DNA of 64,000 nt from positions 124,001 to 188,000 of the forward strand of contig NZ_QBUC01000003.1 of the NCBI RefSeq assembly GCF_003058165.1. The letters run 5' to 3'. This stretch comes from Paenisporosarcina sp. OV554. GTDB taxonomy: Bacteria; Bacillota; Bacilli; Bacillales_A; Planococcaceae. Below are positions 1-8,568 of this stretch, one piece after another. The notes below the pieces were generated by a model that did not search any database, was not told the DNA's origin, and worked only from the letters and a program-made list of their open reading frames with translations. Made by a program: the position numbers and the translations under genes. The stretch's first letter is position 1; every line of letters begins with the position of its first letter.

Positions 1-541
1 GAAAATTATTGTTGATGCAGGACATGGACCACATACAGCTGGCAAACGAACGCCTGATGGAACACTTAGAGAATTCATGTTTAATGAAGCTGTAGCTATT
101 CGAGTCAAGAAACTTTTAACTGCCGAAGGGCTTACGGTCATCTTTTCTCATGATAATAGCCGAGACGTGGCTCTGTCGGAGAGAATTTCTTTAGCAAACA
201 AATTAAAGGTGGATGCATTTATCTCGATTCATGCGAATGCGTATGGAACAGACTGGAATACAGCAAATGGAATTGAAACCTACACATGTTTACAACCTAG
301 TAAAGCTTCAGTAATAATGGCAACCCATGTTCAGCAAGCATTGCAAATGCGCACCTACAGAAAAGATCGCGGAATTAAAAAAGGCAATTTTGCAGTACTG
401 CGTGAAACGACCATGCCGGCTATTTTAATTGAGTGTGGATTTATGACCAATACAGAGGAAGCGAAATTATTAAAGAGTACAGATTATCAACAACAATGTG
501 CACAAGCAATTGCTTTTGGTGTCCTATGTTGTTTGACATAA
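1..541 (+). CDS. N-acetylmuramoyl-L-alanine amidase (Amidase_3), 5' end outside window
   Basis: The reading frame is already open at base 2, so the N-terminus lies outside the window; 179 residues are visible. The Amidase_3 zinc hydrolase signature is present: DAGHG near the edge with its zinc histidine, SIHANA in the middle with a second histidine, and IECGF near the C-terminus with the catalytic glutamate. These enzymes cut the lactyl-amide bond between muramic acid and the stem peptide in peptidoglycan. The DAGHGPHTAGKR opening resembles the CwlC/CwlV sporulation or phage-endolysin type. Any cell-wall-binding domain would have to be N-terminal, because the protein ends about 18 residues after the IECGF block. 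The exact role (mother-cell lysis, germination or housekeeping) cannot be told from this part. A rho-independent terminator follows. Confidence 0.88.
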   Translation, partial: KIIVDAGHGPHTAGKRTPDGTLREFMFNEAVAIRVKKLLTAEGLTVIFSHDNSRDVALSERISLANKLKVDAFISIHANAYGTDWNTANGIETYTCLQPSKASVIMATHVQQALQMRTYRKDRGIKKGNFAVLRETTMPAILIECGFMTNTEEAKLLKSTDYQQQCAQAIAFGVLCCLT

Positions 542-560
542 AATAGCAAGAATCCTTTTT

Positions 561-601
561 CCGAACATCGGCTATTCACTTACCCGATATTCGGTTTTTT
601 T
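561..601 (+). terminator. Rho-independent terminator after the amidase gene
   Basis: An imperfect inverted repeat CCGAACATCGG / CCGATATTCGG (561-571 and 584-594) is followed directly by seven T. It starts 19 bases after the amidase stop codon. Confidence 0.85.
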
Positions 602-678
602 GTTCATTCTTAAATCATAAGAGCTTAAATAACTTCTATATAAAGTACAACTTCAAATATTTTACGTCTTTAATACAA

Positions 679-720
679 AAAACACGGCCAGCACCTTTTT
701 AAAAGGGCTAACCGTGTTTT
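679..720. terminator. Bidirectional terminator downstream of hxlR
   Basis: A long hairpin has outer arms AAAACACGG / CCGTGTTTT and inner arms around CCTTTT / AAAAGG. It has A-rich and T-rich flanks on both sides, so it can serve hxlR on the minus strand. Confidence 0.75.
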
Positions 721-766
721 AAAACTGCAGCATGCGTTTTCGAATCTTCAAGAGAACATTCTTTTT

Positions 767-1132
767 CTATTGTATGGAATCCTTGTTTTCCGTTTCCTCT
801 TCCAAAACGTTCTCAATATAATTTTTCCCCCAATCATACATAGCATCCAGAATCGGCATTAGACTTCTTCCCTGCTCAGTAAGTGAGTATTCAACTTTCG
901 GTGGAACAACAGGATAGACTTCACGATGTATGATCAAATGATCTTCCAGTTCGCGTAATTGATTGACAAGCATCCTTTGTGTAATACCCGGAATGAGGGT
1001 CTTAAGTTCACCAAACCGTTTCGTTCCTTCCTTACCTAGATGCCACAATATAAGCATTTTCCATTTTCCACCAATAACAGAAAGAGTTAATTCTTTTTCA
1101 CAATTAAACATTTTCTCCCCTAAATTCGGCAT
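767..1132 (-). CDS. hxlR: HxlR, formaldehyde-responsive transcriptional activator
   Basis: A 121-residue winged-helix protein of the HxlR/DUF24 family. It contains [39 protein letters not shown] (recognition helix region) and [15 protein letters not shown] (wing). In B. subtilis, HxlR activates hxlAB in response to formaldehyde, and the sensor is Cys11 with Lys13. Both are conserved here (N10-C11-E12-K13). The gene is divergent from hxlA, as in B. subtilis. The start is set by GGAGGAG seven bases upstream of ATG. Identification is firm because both sequence and context agree. Confidence 0.95.
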   Translation of the reverse strand: MPNLGEKMFNCEKELTLSVIGGKWKMLILWHLGKEGTKRFGELKTLIPGITQRMLVNQLRELEDHLIIHREVYPVVPPKVEYSLTEQGRSLMPILDAMYDWGKNYIENVLEEETENKDSIQ

Positions 1133-1165
1133 TCACTTCTCCTCCAAATCCTTATGGAATACAAT

Positions 1166-1233
1166 AGTATACTTTTTAGCACTATATATAAAAAAAGTGC
1201 GTACTTTCAATGCGATAACATACTAAGTATACT
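1166..1233 (+). promoter_or_regulatory. hxlAB promoter with candidate HxlR-binding module
   Basis: A -35-like TTTCAA (1205-1210), a 17-base spacer and TATACT (1228-1233) precede hxlA. Abutting the -35 is AAAGTGCGTACTT (1194-1206), and upstream of that is a block AGTATACTTTTTAGCACT followed by ATATAT (1166-1189). In it, GCACT and AGTGC form an inverted repeat. The same three blocks occur in the same order before zwf (7544-7630, minus strand). B. subtilis HxlR binds two sites upstream of hxlA; assigning these blocks to HxlR is inference. Confidence 0.65.
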
Positions 1234-1316
1234 AAACCTAGCATTGGTAGTAAATATCCAGTAACTGGATTCACTAATGTTACGTACAAAAAAATATATT
1301 ATTGGGAGAGATAAAT

Positions 1317-1949
1317 ATGAAACTTCAATTAGCTATAGATCTTGTAGATACTCAAGGAGCAATCGAATTGGTCAAAGAAGTAGGAGAGTACATTGATGTA
1401 GTAGAAATTGGCACACCGGTTGTAATAAATGAAGGTCTTAGAGCGGTTAAAGAAATGAAAGCTACATTCCCTAACCTGACTGTTTTGGCTGATCTTAAAA
1501 TCATGGATGCTGCTGGATATGAAGTAAGCCAAGCTGCTGCTGCAGGCGCTGACATCATTACAATTCTTGGTGCTGCAGAAGACGAGTCCATCAAAGGTGC
1601 TGTCGAAGAAGCAAAAAAACAAGGAAAACAAATCCTTGTTGATATGATTGCTGTAAAAGATATTGCAACACGTGCAAAAGAACTTGATGAACTTAATGTA
1701 GACTATATCTGTGTTCATACTGGTTATGATCTTCAAGCTGTCGGACAAAATTCTTTCGAAGACCTTGCAACCATCAAGAGTGTTGTTAAAAATGCGAAAA
1801 CTGCAATTGCAGGCGGAATCAAAATGGAAACACTTCCGGAAGTTATTAAAGCTCAACCGGATCTTATCATCGTAGGTGGCGGGATCACTGGCAAGGAAGA
1901 TAAAAAAGCTGTAGCAGCTCAAATGCAAAAAATGATTAAACAAGGGTAG
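1317..1949 (+). CDS. hxlA: 3-hexulose-6-phosphate synthase
   Basis: A 210-residue TIM-barrel enzyme of the orotidine-phosphate-decarboxylase superfamily. It condenses formaldehyde with D-ribulose 5-phosphate to D-arabino-3-hexulose 6-phosphate, the fixation step of the ribulose monophosphate pathway. Diagnostic blocks are QLAIDLV at the N-terminus, VVEIGTPVVINEG, VLADLKIMDAAGYE (catalytic D-x-K-x-x-D), GADIITILGAA, YICVHTGYD and TAIAGGIK, with the C-terminal phosphate loop IIVGGGITG. The start is ATG 1317, because GGGAGAG lies six bases upstream and B. subtilis HxlA begins at the equivalent MELQLALDL. An in-frame TTG at 1302 has no ribosome binding site. It is co-transcribed with hxlB 8 bases downstream, and HxlR is divergent. 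In non-methylotrophs the pathway mainly detoxifies formaldehyde. Confidence 0.96.
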   Translation: MKLQLAIDLVDTQGAIELVKEVGEYIDVVEIGTPVVINEGLRAVKEMKATFPNLTVLADLKIMDAAGYEVSQAAAAGADIITILGAAEDESIKGAVEEAKKQGKQILVDMIAVKDIATRAKELDELNVDYICVHTGYDLQAVGQNSFEDLATIKSVVKNAKTAIAGGIKMETLPEVIKAQPDLIIVGGGITGKEDKKAVAAQMQKMIKQG

Positions 1950-1957
1950 TGACCAAT

Positions 1958-2515
1958 ATGCAGGCGACTCAATATTTAGCTAAAATCATAAAAGAGTTAA
2001 ACCAGACAGTCGACTTGATTGCTGATGAAGAGGCTGAAAAACTGGTAAACAAGATTCTTGAATCAAAGAAAGTTTTTCTGGTTGGGGCGGGTCGATCTGG
2101 ATTTATGGGCAAGTCTTTTGTGATGCGAATGATGCACATGGGGATTGATGCCTATGTAGTCGGTGAAACCGTAACAGCTAATTTAGAAAAAGACGATCTG
2201 TTAATCATTGGTTCTGGTTCTGGTGAAACGAAAACCTTGGTCTCAATAGCAGAAAAGGCAAAAGGCTTAGGTGGGACAGTCGCAGCTGTAACGATTTTCC
2301 CTGAATCCACGATTGGGAAATCAGCTGACATTATAGTTAAATTGCCTGGTTCACCAAAAGATAAATCAGAAAGTGAATACATGACCATACAACCGATGGG
2401 GTCACTTTTTGAGCAAACAATGTTATTATTTTACGATGCATTAATTTTGCGTATCATGGAGAAAAAAGGATTAGACTCTAATAAAATGTATGGCAAACAT
2501 GCCAATCTCGAGTAG
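1958..2515 (+). CDS. hxlB: 6-phospho-3-hexuloisomerase
   Basis: A 185-residue SIS-domain isomerase, the same length as B. subtilis HxlB. It converts 3-hexulose 6-phosphate to fructose 6-phosphate. Sugar-phosphate-binding motifs are VGAGRSGFMGKSF and IIGSGSGETK; the conserved PGSPKDKS and TIQPMGSLFEQ segments and the terminal HANLE match HxlB. The start ATG 1958 aligns with the B. subtilis start. A GTG at 1949 overlaps the hxlA stop codon and is less likely. The short gap to hxlA indicates translational coupling. Confidence 0.95.
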   Translation: MQATQYLAKIIKELNQTVDLIADEEAEKLVNKILESKKVFLVGAGRSGFMGKSFVMRMMHMGIDAYVVGETVTANLEKDDLLIIGSGSGETKTLVSIAEKAKGLGGTVAAVTIFPESTIGKSADIIVKLPGSPKDKSESEYMTIQPMGSLFEQTMLLFYDALILRIMEKKGLDSNKMYGKHANLE

Positions 2516-2535
2516 ATTTCAATAAAAAAATATGT

Positions 2536-2591
2536 AGACATGAAGACCGCATTAATTTCTTTTAGAAATTTGTGGTCTTTAATGCATGTCT
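2536..2591 (+). terminator. Stem-loop after hxlB (probable terminator without a clear T tract)
   Basis: Nested inverted repeats AGACAT/ATGTCT (2536-2541, 2586-2591) and AATTTC/GAAATT with GACC/GGTC enclose a short loop 20 bases after hxlB. There is no T run right after it, so termination or mRNA protection are both possible. Confidence 0.5.
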
Positions 2592-2687
2592 GCATGAGAT
2601 TATATTAGATGAAGGATTTCTATATATAATTAAGCAATGGTGAAGTCTATAATAAAAAGTGTGAAACAAAGAAAAGAGGTTGGTTAA

Positions 2688-3680
2688 ATGGTTCGAATCG
2701 GCGTAATTGGTACTAATATGATTACAGAAAGATTACTTGAAGCAGCAAGTGCTGTAGAAGGTTCTGAACTAACAGCAGTTTATTCTCGCACTAGTGAGCA
2801 GGCAGAAAAATTTGCAAGCAACTACGGAATAACAAAACTATTTACAAACCTAGAAGAAATGGCAGGTAGTGAAGAAATTGACGCGGTGTATATTGCTACT
2901 CCCAACTCATTTCACTCTGAACAAGCTATTTTATTTTTACAAAATGGCAAACATGTATTATGTGAAAAACCATTGGCAGCCAATGCAGCCGAAGTAAACA
3001 AGATGATCCAAGCTGCAAAAGATCATAATGTCCTATTAATGGAAGCTATGAAATCAACATTACTTCCTGGGTTCAAGGCCATTCAAGACAACTTAAATAA
3101 AATTGGTACGATTCGTAGATACTTTGCTAGTTATTGTCAGTATTCTTCTCGTTATGATAAATTCAAAGAAGGAATTGTACTCAATGCTTTTAATCCAAAG
3201 TTTGCGAATGGTGCATTAATGGACCTTGGTGTTTATTGTTTGTATCCACTTATCACTTTGTTTGGTGAACCCAATGAAGTAAAAGCAACTGGCATAATGC
3301 TTGATTCAGGTGTAGATGGTGAAGGTAGCGTCGTTCTAAGATATGACGATAAAGATGCGGTTGTCATGTATTCTAAAATATCCAATTCTTCTTTACCAAG
3401 CGAAATTCAAGGCGAAAACGGCAGCATGATAATTGATAAAATTAGCTCTCCTGAAAAAATAGTAATCCGTTACAATGACGGGACTACCGAACAATTACCT
3501 ATAGAACAATCACATCCCTCTATGTATTATGAAGTGAAAGAATTTGTTGAGTTAATCAACCAAGGGAAAATGGAATCCGATATAAACTCACATAAAAACT
3601 CTTATACCACGATGCTAGTAATAGATAGAGTGCGAGCTGAAATAGGTCTTAAATATCCAAGTGATAAAAAATTAACCTAA
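2688..3680 (+). CDS. Gfo/Idh/MocA-family NAD(P)-dependent oxidoreductase
   Basis: A 330-residue protein with an N-terminal Rossmann fold (RIGVIGTNMITERLLEAA) and the family signature IATPNSFHSEQA followed by CEKPLAAN. The lysine of EKP is the usual cofactor/catalytic residue. The C-terminal alpha/beta domain contains ALMDLGVYCLYPL, where the family places substrate-binding residues. The family oxidises or reduces sugars and cyclitols; the substrate here cannot be assigned. It resembles B. subtilis YulF in length and motifs. It lies alone between hxlAB and pgi on the plus strand, with AAGAGG upstream of ATG and a strong terminator after it. Its position among formaldehyde and pentose-phosphate genes may be coincidental; it lacks the promoter module shared by hxlA and zwf. 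Confidence 0.85.
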   Translation: MVRIGVIGTNMITERLLEAASAVEGSELTAVYSRTSEQAEKFASNYGITKLFTNLEEMAGSEEIDAVYIATPNSFHSEQAILFLQNGKHVLCEKPLAANAAEVNKMIQAAKDHNVLLMEAMKSTLLPGFKAIQDNLNKIGTIRRYFASYCQYSSRYDKFKEGIVLNAFNPKFANGALMDLGVYCLYPLITLFGEPNEVKATGIMLDSGVDGEGSVVLRYDDKDAVVMYSKISNSSLPSEIQGENGSMIIDKISSPEKIVIRYNDGTTEQLPIEQSHPSMYYEVKEFVELINQGKMESDINSHKNSYTTMLVIDRVRAEIGLKYPSDKKLT

Positions 3681-3760
3681 AAAGTTAATTGCTTGTAAAA
3701 AAAGAAGAATTTCTGCTATACCCTTTTTTCAAAAAAGTAGTTTTTATAGTCCTTATTAAA

Positions 3761-3806
3761 AAAAGTCATGTTAGCAACAATTGGAAAGTTGCTAACATGA
3801 CTTTTT
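3761..3806. terminator. Bidirectional terminator between the Gfo/Idh/MocA gene and pgi
   Basis: A perfect 18-base inverted repeat (AAAAGTCATGTTAGCAAC and its complement) with a nine-base loop and T run. It serves the converging oxidoreductase gene and pgi. Confidence 0.9.
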
Positions 3807-3880
3807 CTATTTTAATCTCTTCATTAGTGTTTTATCATGTTCGTCTTCTATATTACTGAATGATATCGAGTATGAAAATG

Positions 3881-5218
3881 TTATTTGGTTAAACGCTTCA
3901 TAAGAGCAATTTTCTCAGCTTCAAAACCCGGTTTACCAAGTAAAGCAAACATATTCTTCTTGTATGCCTCGACTCCAGGTTGATCAAACGGGTTCACTCC
4001 AAGCAAATATCCGCTTATCCCGCAGGCTTTTTCAAAAAAGTAAACCATCTCACCGTAAGTGTATTCATTCAATTCATCAAATTCAATTACTAGATTAGGA
4101 ACTCCACCGTCTATATGTGCTAACAATGTACCCTGGAATGCATTTTTGTTGACTTCATCCATCGTCTTACCAGCCAAGAAATTTAATCCATCAGTATCTT
4201 CGGGATCCTCTTGAATTATCATTTCAATTCGAGGTTTCTTCACCTGAAGAACCGTCTCTAGAAGGTTCCGTCTACCTTCCTGAACATATTGCCCCATCGA
4301 ATGCAAATCGGTTGAAAAATCAACCGCAGCAGGAAAAAGACCTTTTTGATCTTTTCCTTCACTTTCGCCAAATAACTGTTTCCACCATTCAGATACATAA
4401 TGAAGTGAAGGCTCATAGTTAACAAGTAATTCAATGACTTTCCCTTTATTGTAAAGTGCATTTCGAACTGCAGCATACTGATAACTAGCATTAGTAAAGA
4501 GATCGGGATTGTTGTATTTAAGAGCAGCAGCTGCTGCCCCTTCCATCATTTGATCAATATTTAGTCCTGCTACAGCAATCGGTAAAAGACCAACTGCTGT
4601 AAGAACAGAATATCTTCCGCCTACATCATCAGGAATAACAAAGGTTTCATAGCCTTCTTTATCCGCAAGCTCTTTTAATGCGCCTTTTGACTGATCCGTG
4701 GTAGCGAAAATACGATTTTTCGCCTCTTCTTTTCCATATTTTTTCTCCATATAATCACGGAAAATACGGAAAGCAAGGGCTGGTTCTGTAGTTGTTCCTG
4801 ATTTAGAAATGATATTGACAGAGATATCTTTGCCTTCTAATAACTCAAATAAATGGGTTAGATAAGTAGAGCTGATATTTTGACCAGCAAAATAAACTTG
4901 GGTGTTATTATTCATTTGGTTATGAAAACTATGAGACAGAGCCTCAATGGCCGCTCTAGCACCTAGATAAGAACCACCAATACCGATTACAATAAGAGCA
5001 TCTGATTGGTTCTTGATTCTCTCTGCTGCTTGTTTGATTCTCACAAATTCATCCTTATCATAATTGAGTGGTAAATCAACCCAACCAAGATAATCAGAAC
5101 CTGGACCTTTCTTTTCATGAAGCATATTATGTGCCACTTTTACAAATTCACTTAGATTATCCACTTCACTTTTTTCCATAAATGATAAAGCATTCGTGTA
5201 ATCAAAAGAAACAGTCAT
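3881..5218 (-). CDS. pgi: Glucose-6-phosphate isomerase
   Basis: A 445-residue phosphoglucose isomerase interconverting glucose 6-phosphate and fructose 6-phosphate (B. subtilis Pgi is about 450). Recognisable blocks are [28 protein letters not shown] (phosphate loop), [46 protein letters not shown] with the catalytic glutamate, and [16 protein letters not shown] near the C-terminus. AAGGGG lies upstream of the ATG. The gene is downstream of zwf and the gnd remnant on the same strand, in the order zwf-gnd-pgi. This set links fructose 6-phosphate from HxlB to the oxidative pentose-phosphate branch. A 140-base gap separates it from the gnd remnant, so it may have its own promoter. Confidence 0.96.
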   Translation of the reverse strand: MTVSFDYTNALSFMEKSEVDNLSEFVKVAHNMLHEKKGPGSDYLGWVDLPLNYDKDEFVRIKQAAERIKNQSDALIVIGIGGSYLGARAAIEALSHSFHNQMNNNTQVYFAGQNISSTYLTHLFELLEGKDISVNIISKSGTTTEPALAFRIFRDYMEKKYGKEEAKNRIFATTDQSKGALKELADKEGYETFVIPDDVGGRYSVLTAVGLLPIAVAGLNIDQMMEGAAAAALKYNNPDLFTNASYQYAAVRNALYNKGKVIELLVNYEPSLHYVSEWWKQLFGESEGKDQKGLFPAAVDFSTDLHSMGQYVQEGRRNLLETVLQVKKPRIEMIIQEDPEDTDGLNFLAGKTMDEVNKNAFQGTLLAHIDGGVPNLVIEFDELNEYTYGEMVYFFEKACGISGYLLGVNPFDQPGVEAYKKNMFALLGKPGFEAEKIALMKRLTK

Positions 5219-5358
5219 ACATTTTTTCCCCTTTCGAATGAACTAGTTATTATTCTATCTGGTATTTATCCGTTTATTATTTAAATCTTTTCTGGATATA
5301 GCTGTTTGTTCAACTAACAGTAGGCGTTATTGACTCATCCCTCATTTGAAGTTTCATA

Positions 5359-5852
5359 TTATGCCTTCTTTTCTACAGCATGTCCGCCAAATTCGTTTCG
5401 TAGAGCTGCTACAACTTACCTGTAAAAGTATCGTTTTCCAACGAACGATAATGCATCAATAAGCCATAGCGATTACAGGAGTCGTAGTTTGTAAGTCCAA
5501 GGCTGTTTCGACTGTCCATTTACCTTCGCCGGAAGAATGCATAATCCCTTTAATTTCATCTAATTTTGCATCTTTGGAGAACGCATTTTGTGTTAATTCC
5601 ATTAGCCATGAACAGATTACTGAACCATTATTCCACACGCCTGCAACTTTTTCATAGTCATAGTCGAATTCACTTTTTTCCAAAAGTTCAAATCCTTCAC
5701 CAATAGCAGCCATCATCCCGTATTCTATTCCATTATGGACCATTTTCAAGAAGTGGCCGCTGCCTGCTTACTACATTATGCTTGCGGTCCAACAAGTTTT
5801 GACCTAAATTTAATCCCATTTTCCCAAACCAATTAAGCCGAAATATCTTCAT
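5359..5852 (-). pseudogene. gnd: 6-phosphogluconate dehydrogenase pseudogene (internal deletion plus frameshifts)
   Basis: Pieces of a decarboxylating 6-phosphogluconate dehydrogenase lie in gene order. The N-terminus at 5852 reads MKI, then after frame damage GKMGLNLGQNLLDRKHNVV. This joins directly to GSGHFLKMVHNGIEYGMM, the start of the substrate-binding domain. The roughly 140 residues normally between these blocks are missing. A clean stretch of 97 codons follows (5456-5749) and ends at a stop after TPVIAMAY. In another frame the remaining C-terminus is visible, HYRSLENDTFTGK then RNEFGGHAVEKKA and the native stop at 5361-5359. The enzyme would have made ribulose 5-phosphate and CO2. Loss of much of the NADP domain makes a functional product impossible. 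It lies between zwf (107 bases) and pgi on the same strand. Confidence 0.93.
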
Positions 5853-5959
5853 TAACGAAAACTTCTTGATAAAATCATGTGCTTTTTATTGGTTTATAGC
5901 TTTTTTTATCCCAACAGCCAATCATTAGACCGGAATGATGTTTTCTATTAATTTGTATT

Positions 5960-7414
5960 CTACCACCATTTAAATCCGTCCTCTTTCAATAATCTATTAG
6001 AAGATTCTGGTCCCATCGAACCTGATTGATATGGATGGAGTGGAAGAATATTTTCCTCAAACGCCTCTAAAATAGGTTGTACCCATTTCCAAGATAATTC
6101 AACTTCATTCCAATGGGCGAAGAAGTTAGAGTCTCCACGAAGTGCATCAAAAATTAAAAGTTCATACGCTTCGGGGACATCTTTTTCACTCGCTATAAAG
6201 TCAACAATTATTGGTTCTAATTTTCCGTTTACAGGGTTTTTGCTATTTAATTGCATCGATACACCTTCATTTGGACTTATATTGATAACCAATAGATTGG
6301 GTTCAGCATTTTGGTTTTCGTTTCTATACAAATTCTTTAATGGATTTTTATATTCAATCACAATCCGTGTTGATTTTTCCTTCATTCTTTTTCCAGTCCG
6401 GATATAGAACGGCACGCCATCCCAGAAAGTATTATCAATCCATAAACGAGCAGCCACAAATGTATCGTTTTTGGAAGAAGCATTGACGCCAGGTTCTTCA
6501 CTATATCCAATTACGGGTTCACCCTGGATTTCTCCTTGATCATATTGTCCGCGAACCACGTGCCCAACTACCTCATTTTTTTGCAATGGTCGGAGAGATT
6601 CCATGACTTTTATTTTTTCATAACGAATGTCTGTGGAAATTATCTGTGTCGGGAGGTGCATAGCCGTCATCATCAGAAGTTGTAGCATATGATTTTGAAC
6701 CATGTCACGAATCGCACCGACTTTGTCATAATAACCAGCTCTGCCTTCTACACCAACCGTCTCACTAGCGGTAATCTGGACATTGGCTATATGCTGATTG
6801 TTCCATAATGCTTGAAGAATAGGGTTGGCAAATCCTAAGGCTTCAAGGTTTTGAACCATCGGCTTTCCAAGATAATGATCTATCCGGTAAATTTCGTCTT
6901 CTTCAAAAGCATTGCTTAATTTTTCGTTTAAATGTTGTGAAGATTTCAAGTCATGCCCAAATGGTTTTTCGATAATCAATCGTTTCCATCCATTCGTTGA
7001 GCTTAATCCACTCTCCTTGATGTTCGATGCAATTACATCAAAAAATTCAGGGGCAACTGATAGATAAAACATTCGATTTTCTGTAATTTTTCTTTCTTTT
7101 TCACTTTGTTGAACTAGTTCAAGTAAATTGTTATATTCTTCAGCATTCGTTACATTTAAACGGCTATAACGAAATGCCCTGATAAACTCTTTTATTTGGG
7201 ATTTGTCATTTATCAAATGTCTAGAGTAAATTATTAACGATTCTTTTACGCGTGTTTGAAAATCATCATCAGTTATTTCGCTTCTTCCCACACCAACAAT
7301 CAAAAAAGAATCCGGCAATTTTTTATTTAGAAATAAATTAAACAAGGCTGGGTAGATTTTTCTCTTAGCTAAATCCCCTGTAGCCCCAAATAAAACAAAA
7401 GTCATAGAATCCAC
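5960..7414 (-). CDS. zwf: Glucose-6-phosphate 1-dehydrogenase
   Basis: A 484-residue enzyme that oxidises glucose 6-phosphate to 6-phosphogluconolactone with NADP. It has the N-terminal nucleotide-binding FVLFGATGDLAKRKIYPALF, the active-site segment RIDHYLGKPMVQNLEALGFAN with its catalytic His/Lys region, IEKPFGHDL, and VPFYIRTGKRM near the middle. Length matches B. subtilis Zwf (489). The best start is GTG at 7414 because GGAGG lies nine bases upstream; the next ATG, three codons in, is too far from it. Upstream is a promoter sharing its -35/-10 and upstream blocks with hxlA, suggesting formaldehyde control. The downstream neighbours are the gnd pseudogene and pgi. Confidence 0.95.
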   Translation of the reverse strand: MDSMTFVLFGATGDLAKRKIYPALFNLFLNKKLPDSFLIVGVGRSEITDDDFQTRVKESLIIYSRHLINDKSQIKEFIRAFRYSRLNVTNAEEYNNLLELVQQSEKERKITENRMFYLSVAPEFFDVIASNIKESGLSSTNGWKRLIIEKPFGHDLKSSQHLNEKLSNAFEEDEIYRIDHYLGKPMVQNLEALGFANPILQALWNNQHIANVQITASETVGVEGRAGYYDKVGAIRDMVQNHMLQLLMMTAMHLPTQIISTDIRYEKIKVMESLRPLQKNEVVGHVVRGQYDQGEIQGEPVIGYSEEPGVNASSKNDTFVAARLWIDNTFWDGVPFYIRTGKRMKEKSTRIVIEYKNPLKNLYRNENQNAEPNLLVINISPNEGVSMQLNSKNPVNGKLEPIIVDFIASEKDVPEAYELLIFDALRGDSNFFAHWNEVELSWKWVQPILEAFEENILPLHPYQSGSMGPESSNRLLKEDGFKWW

Positions 7415-7543
7415 TTTTTTATTCCTCCACTTTTCAAAACATTCCTCAACTCGAAAAATGTTTATATTCTTTTTATTTTATAAAAAACCAGTATTACGAC
7501 TTTTCGTTAACCTATCCTGAGTCGTATTTTTAGTACAGAAGTA

Positions 7544-7630
7544 AGTATAATATCTATAATCATTTTTTGTAAGTACGCACTTTATTATCAGCTAGTTACT
7601 TTTAACATATATAGTAACTAAAAATATACT
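7544..7630 (-). promoter_or_regulatory. zwf promoter with the hxlA-like activator module
   Basis: On the minus strand, TTACAA (7572-7567), a 17-base spacer and TATACT (7549-7544) form a promoter. AAAGTGCGTACTT (7583-7571) overlaps the -35 exactly as at hxlA. Further upstream, AGTATATTTTTAGTTACT followed by ATATAT (7630-7607) matches the hxlA block at 1166-1189; GTTACT/AGTAAC give an inverted repeat with the same ACT-N12-AGT spacing. HxlR as the bound protein is inference. Confidence 0.65.
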
Positions 7631-7949
7631 GTATTTTCCAAATAGCTATTAAAGGTCATATGTTGTTAATGCTTAAGTATCTCGGGGGAAAATATTATTA
7701 AAAAGAATACTCTTATCAAAAGAACATGCGATATTAAAAATTGACTATTACTTGTACAGTCGTAATATACCCAATCAGTGGAGATAAACACTACACTATT
7801 CATGCCAAGAGTCAAAAAGCGAGAAACCATTAATATATTACACTGCTTTATTCAATTGACAAAGTAGTTTTACTAGACAGCTTAATAAAGAACATGCGAG
7901 GATAACCTTATTGCTTTTGAAGAAAATAAATTTAGGATGTGCTGATAAA
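7631..7949. other. Gene-free AT-rich stretch between zwf and the cyclase gene
   Basis: No convincing reading frame is visible. One promoter-like sequence is TTGACT (7741-7746), a 16-base spacer and TAATAT (7763-7768) on the plus strand, which could drive the cyclase-family gene. The pentamer ACATG precedes CGA-rich bases twice (about 7725 and 7891) without clear meaning. Confidence 0.4.
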
Positions 7950-8567
7950 ATGAAAATGTATGATGTAACAGGAACAATTTATGAAGAAATGACCGTTTAC
8001 AAAAATAAACCGGAAAAACAACCAAAATTGAATCAAGTAACGACTGGATATGTCACGGAAACTCGGCTTGAGTTAGATGTACATACAGGTACACATATTG
8101 ATGCACCACTTCACATGGTTGTAGGTGGCGATACGTTTGAAACGATCGCAATGGACGATCTTGTGGGGCAATGTAAAGTTTTCGATTTAACACAAGTGGA
8201 CGATGGAATTTCGAAAAAGGATTTAGAAAAATTCGAGATTCAAAAAGACGATTTTGTTTTTTTAAAAACGAAAAATTCTTATGAGGAAACATTTAATTTT
8301 GATTTCATTTATCTTGCACAAGACGGAGCAGAATATCTTACTCAGTTAGGTGTACGAGGTGTAGGAATAGATACACTTGGTATCGAAAGAAGTCAAGAAG
8401 GGCATCCAACCCATAAAACATTATTTGCAAAAAAAATTATTATTATTGAAGGACTTCGCTTAAAGGAAATTAATCAAGGGGAATATTTTATGGTTGCTGC
8501 ACCACTTAAATTAGTGGGTACAGACGGTTCACCTGCAAGAGTGTTGTTATTTGAGGGATTAAGATAA
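7950..8567 (+). CDS. Cyclase-family (kynurenine formamidase-like) metal hydrolase
   Basis: A 205-residue protein of the cyclase/KynB family. The metal-binding signature HTGTHIDAPLH is present (residues about 40-50), with the following GGDTFETI and the later LGVRGVGIDTLGIERS segment, and HPTHKTLF supplying further ligands. Family members hydrolyse N-formylkynurenine, isatin or related amides; no kynurenine genes are nearby, so the substrate is unknown. Start chosen at ATG 7950, with AGGATG about ten bases upstream; an in-frame TTG at 7911 gives a 13-residue extension without support. The gene stands alone, followed at once by a decayed HAD phosphatase fragment. Confidence 0.82.
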   Translation: MKMYDVTGTIYEEMTVYKNKPEKQPKLNQVTTGYVTETRLELDVHTGTHIDAPLHMVVGGDTFETIAMDDLVGQCKVFDLTQVDDGISKKDLEKFEIQKDDFVFLKTKNSYEETFNFDFIYLAQDGAEYLTQLGVRGVGIDTLGIERSQEGHPTHKTLFAKKIIIIEGLRLKEINQGEYFMVAAPLKLVGTDGSPARVLLFEGLR

Positions 8568-8568
8568 G

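Noticed and set aside
1329-1943. 204-codon open frame antisense to hxlA
   Set aside because: It has no family features, a Cys/Phe/Ser-rich composition caused by the complementary strand, and hxlA is certain.
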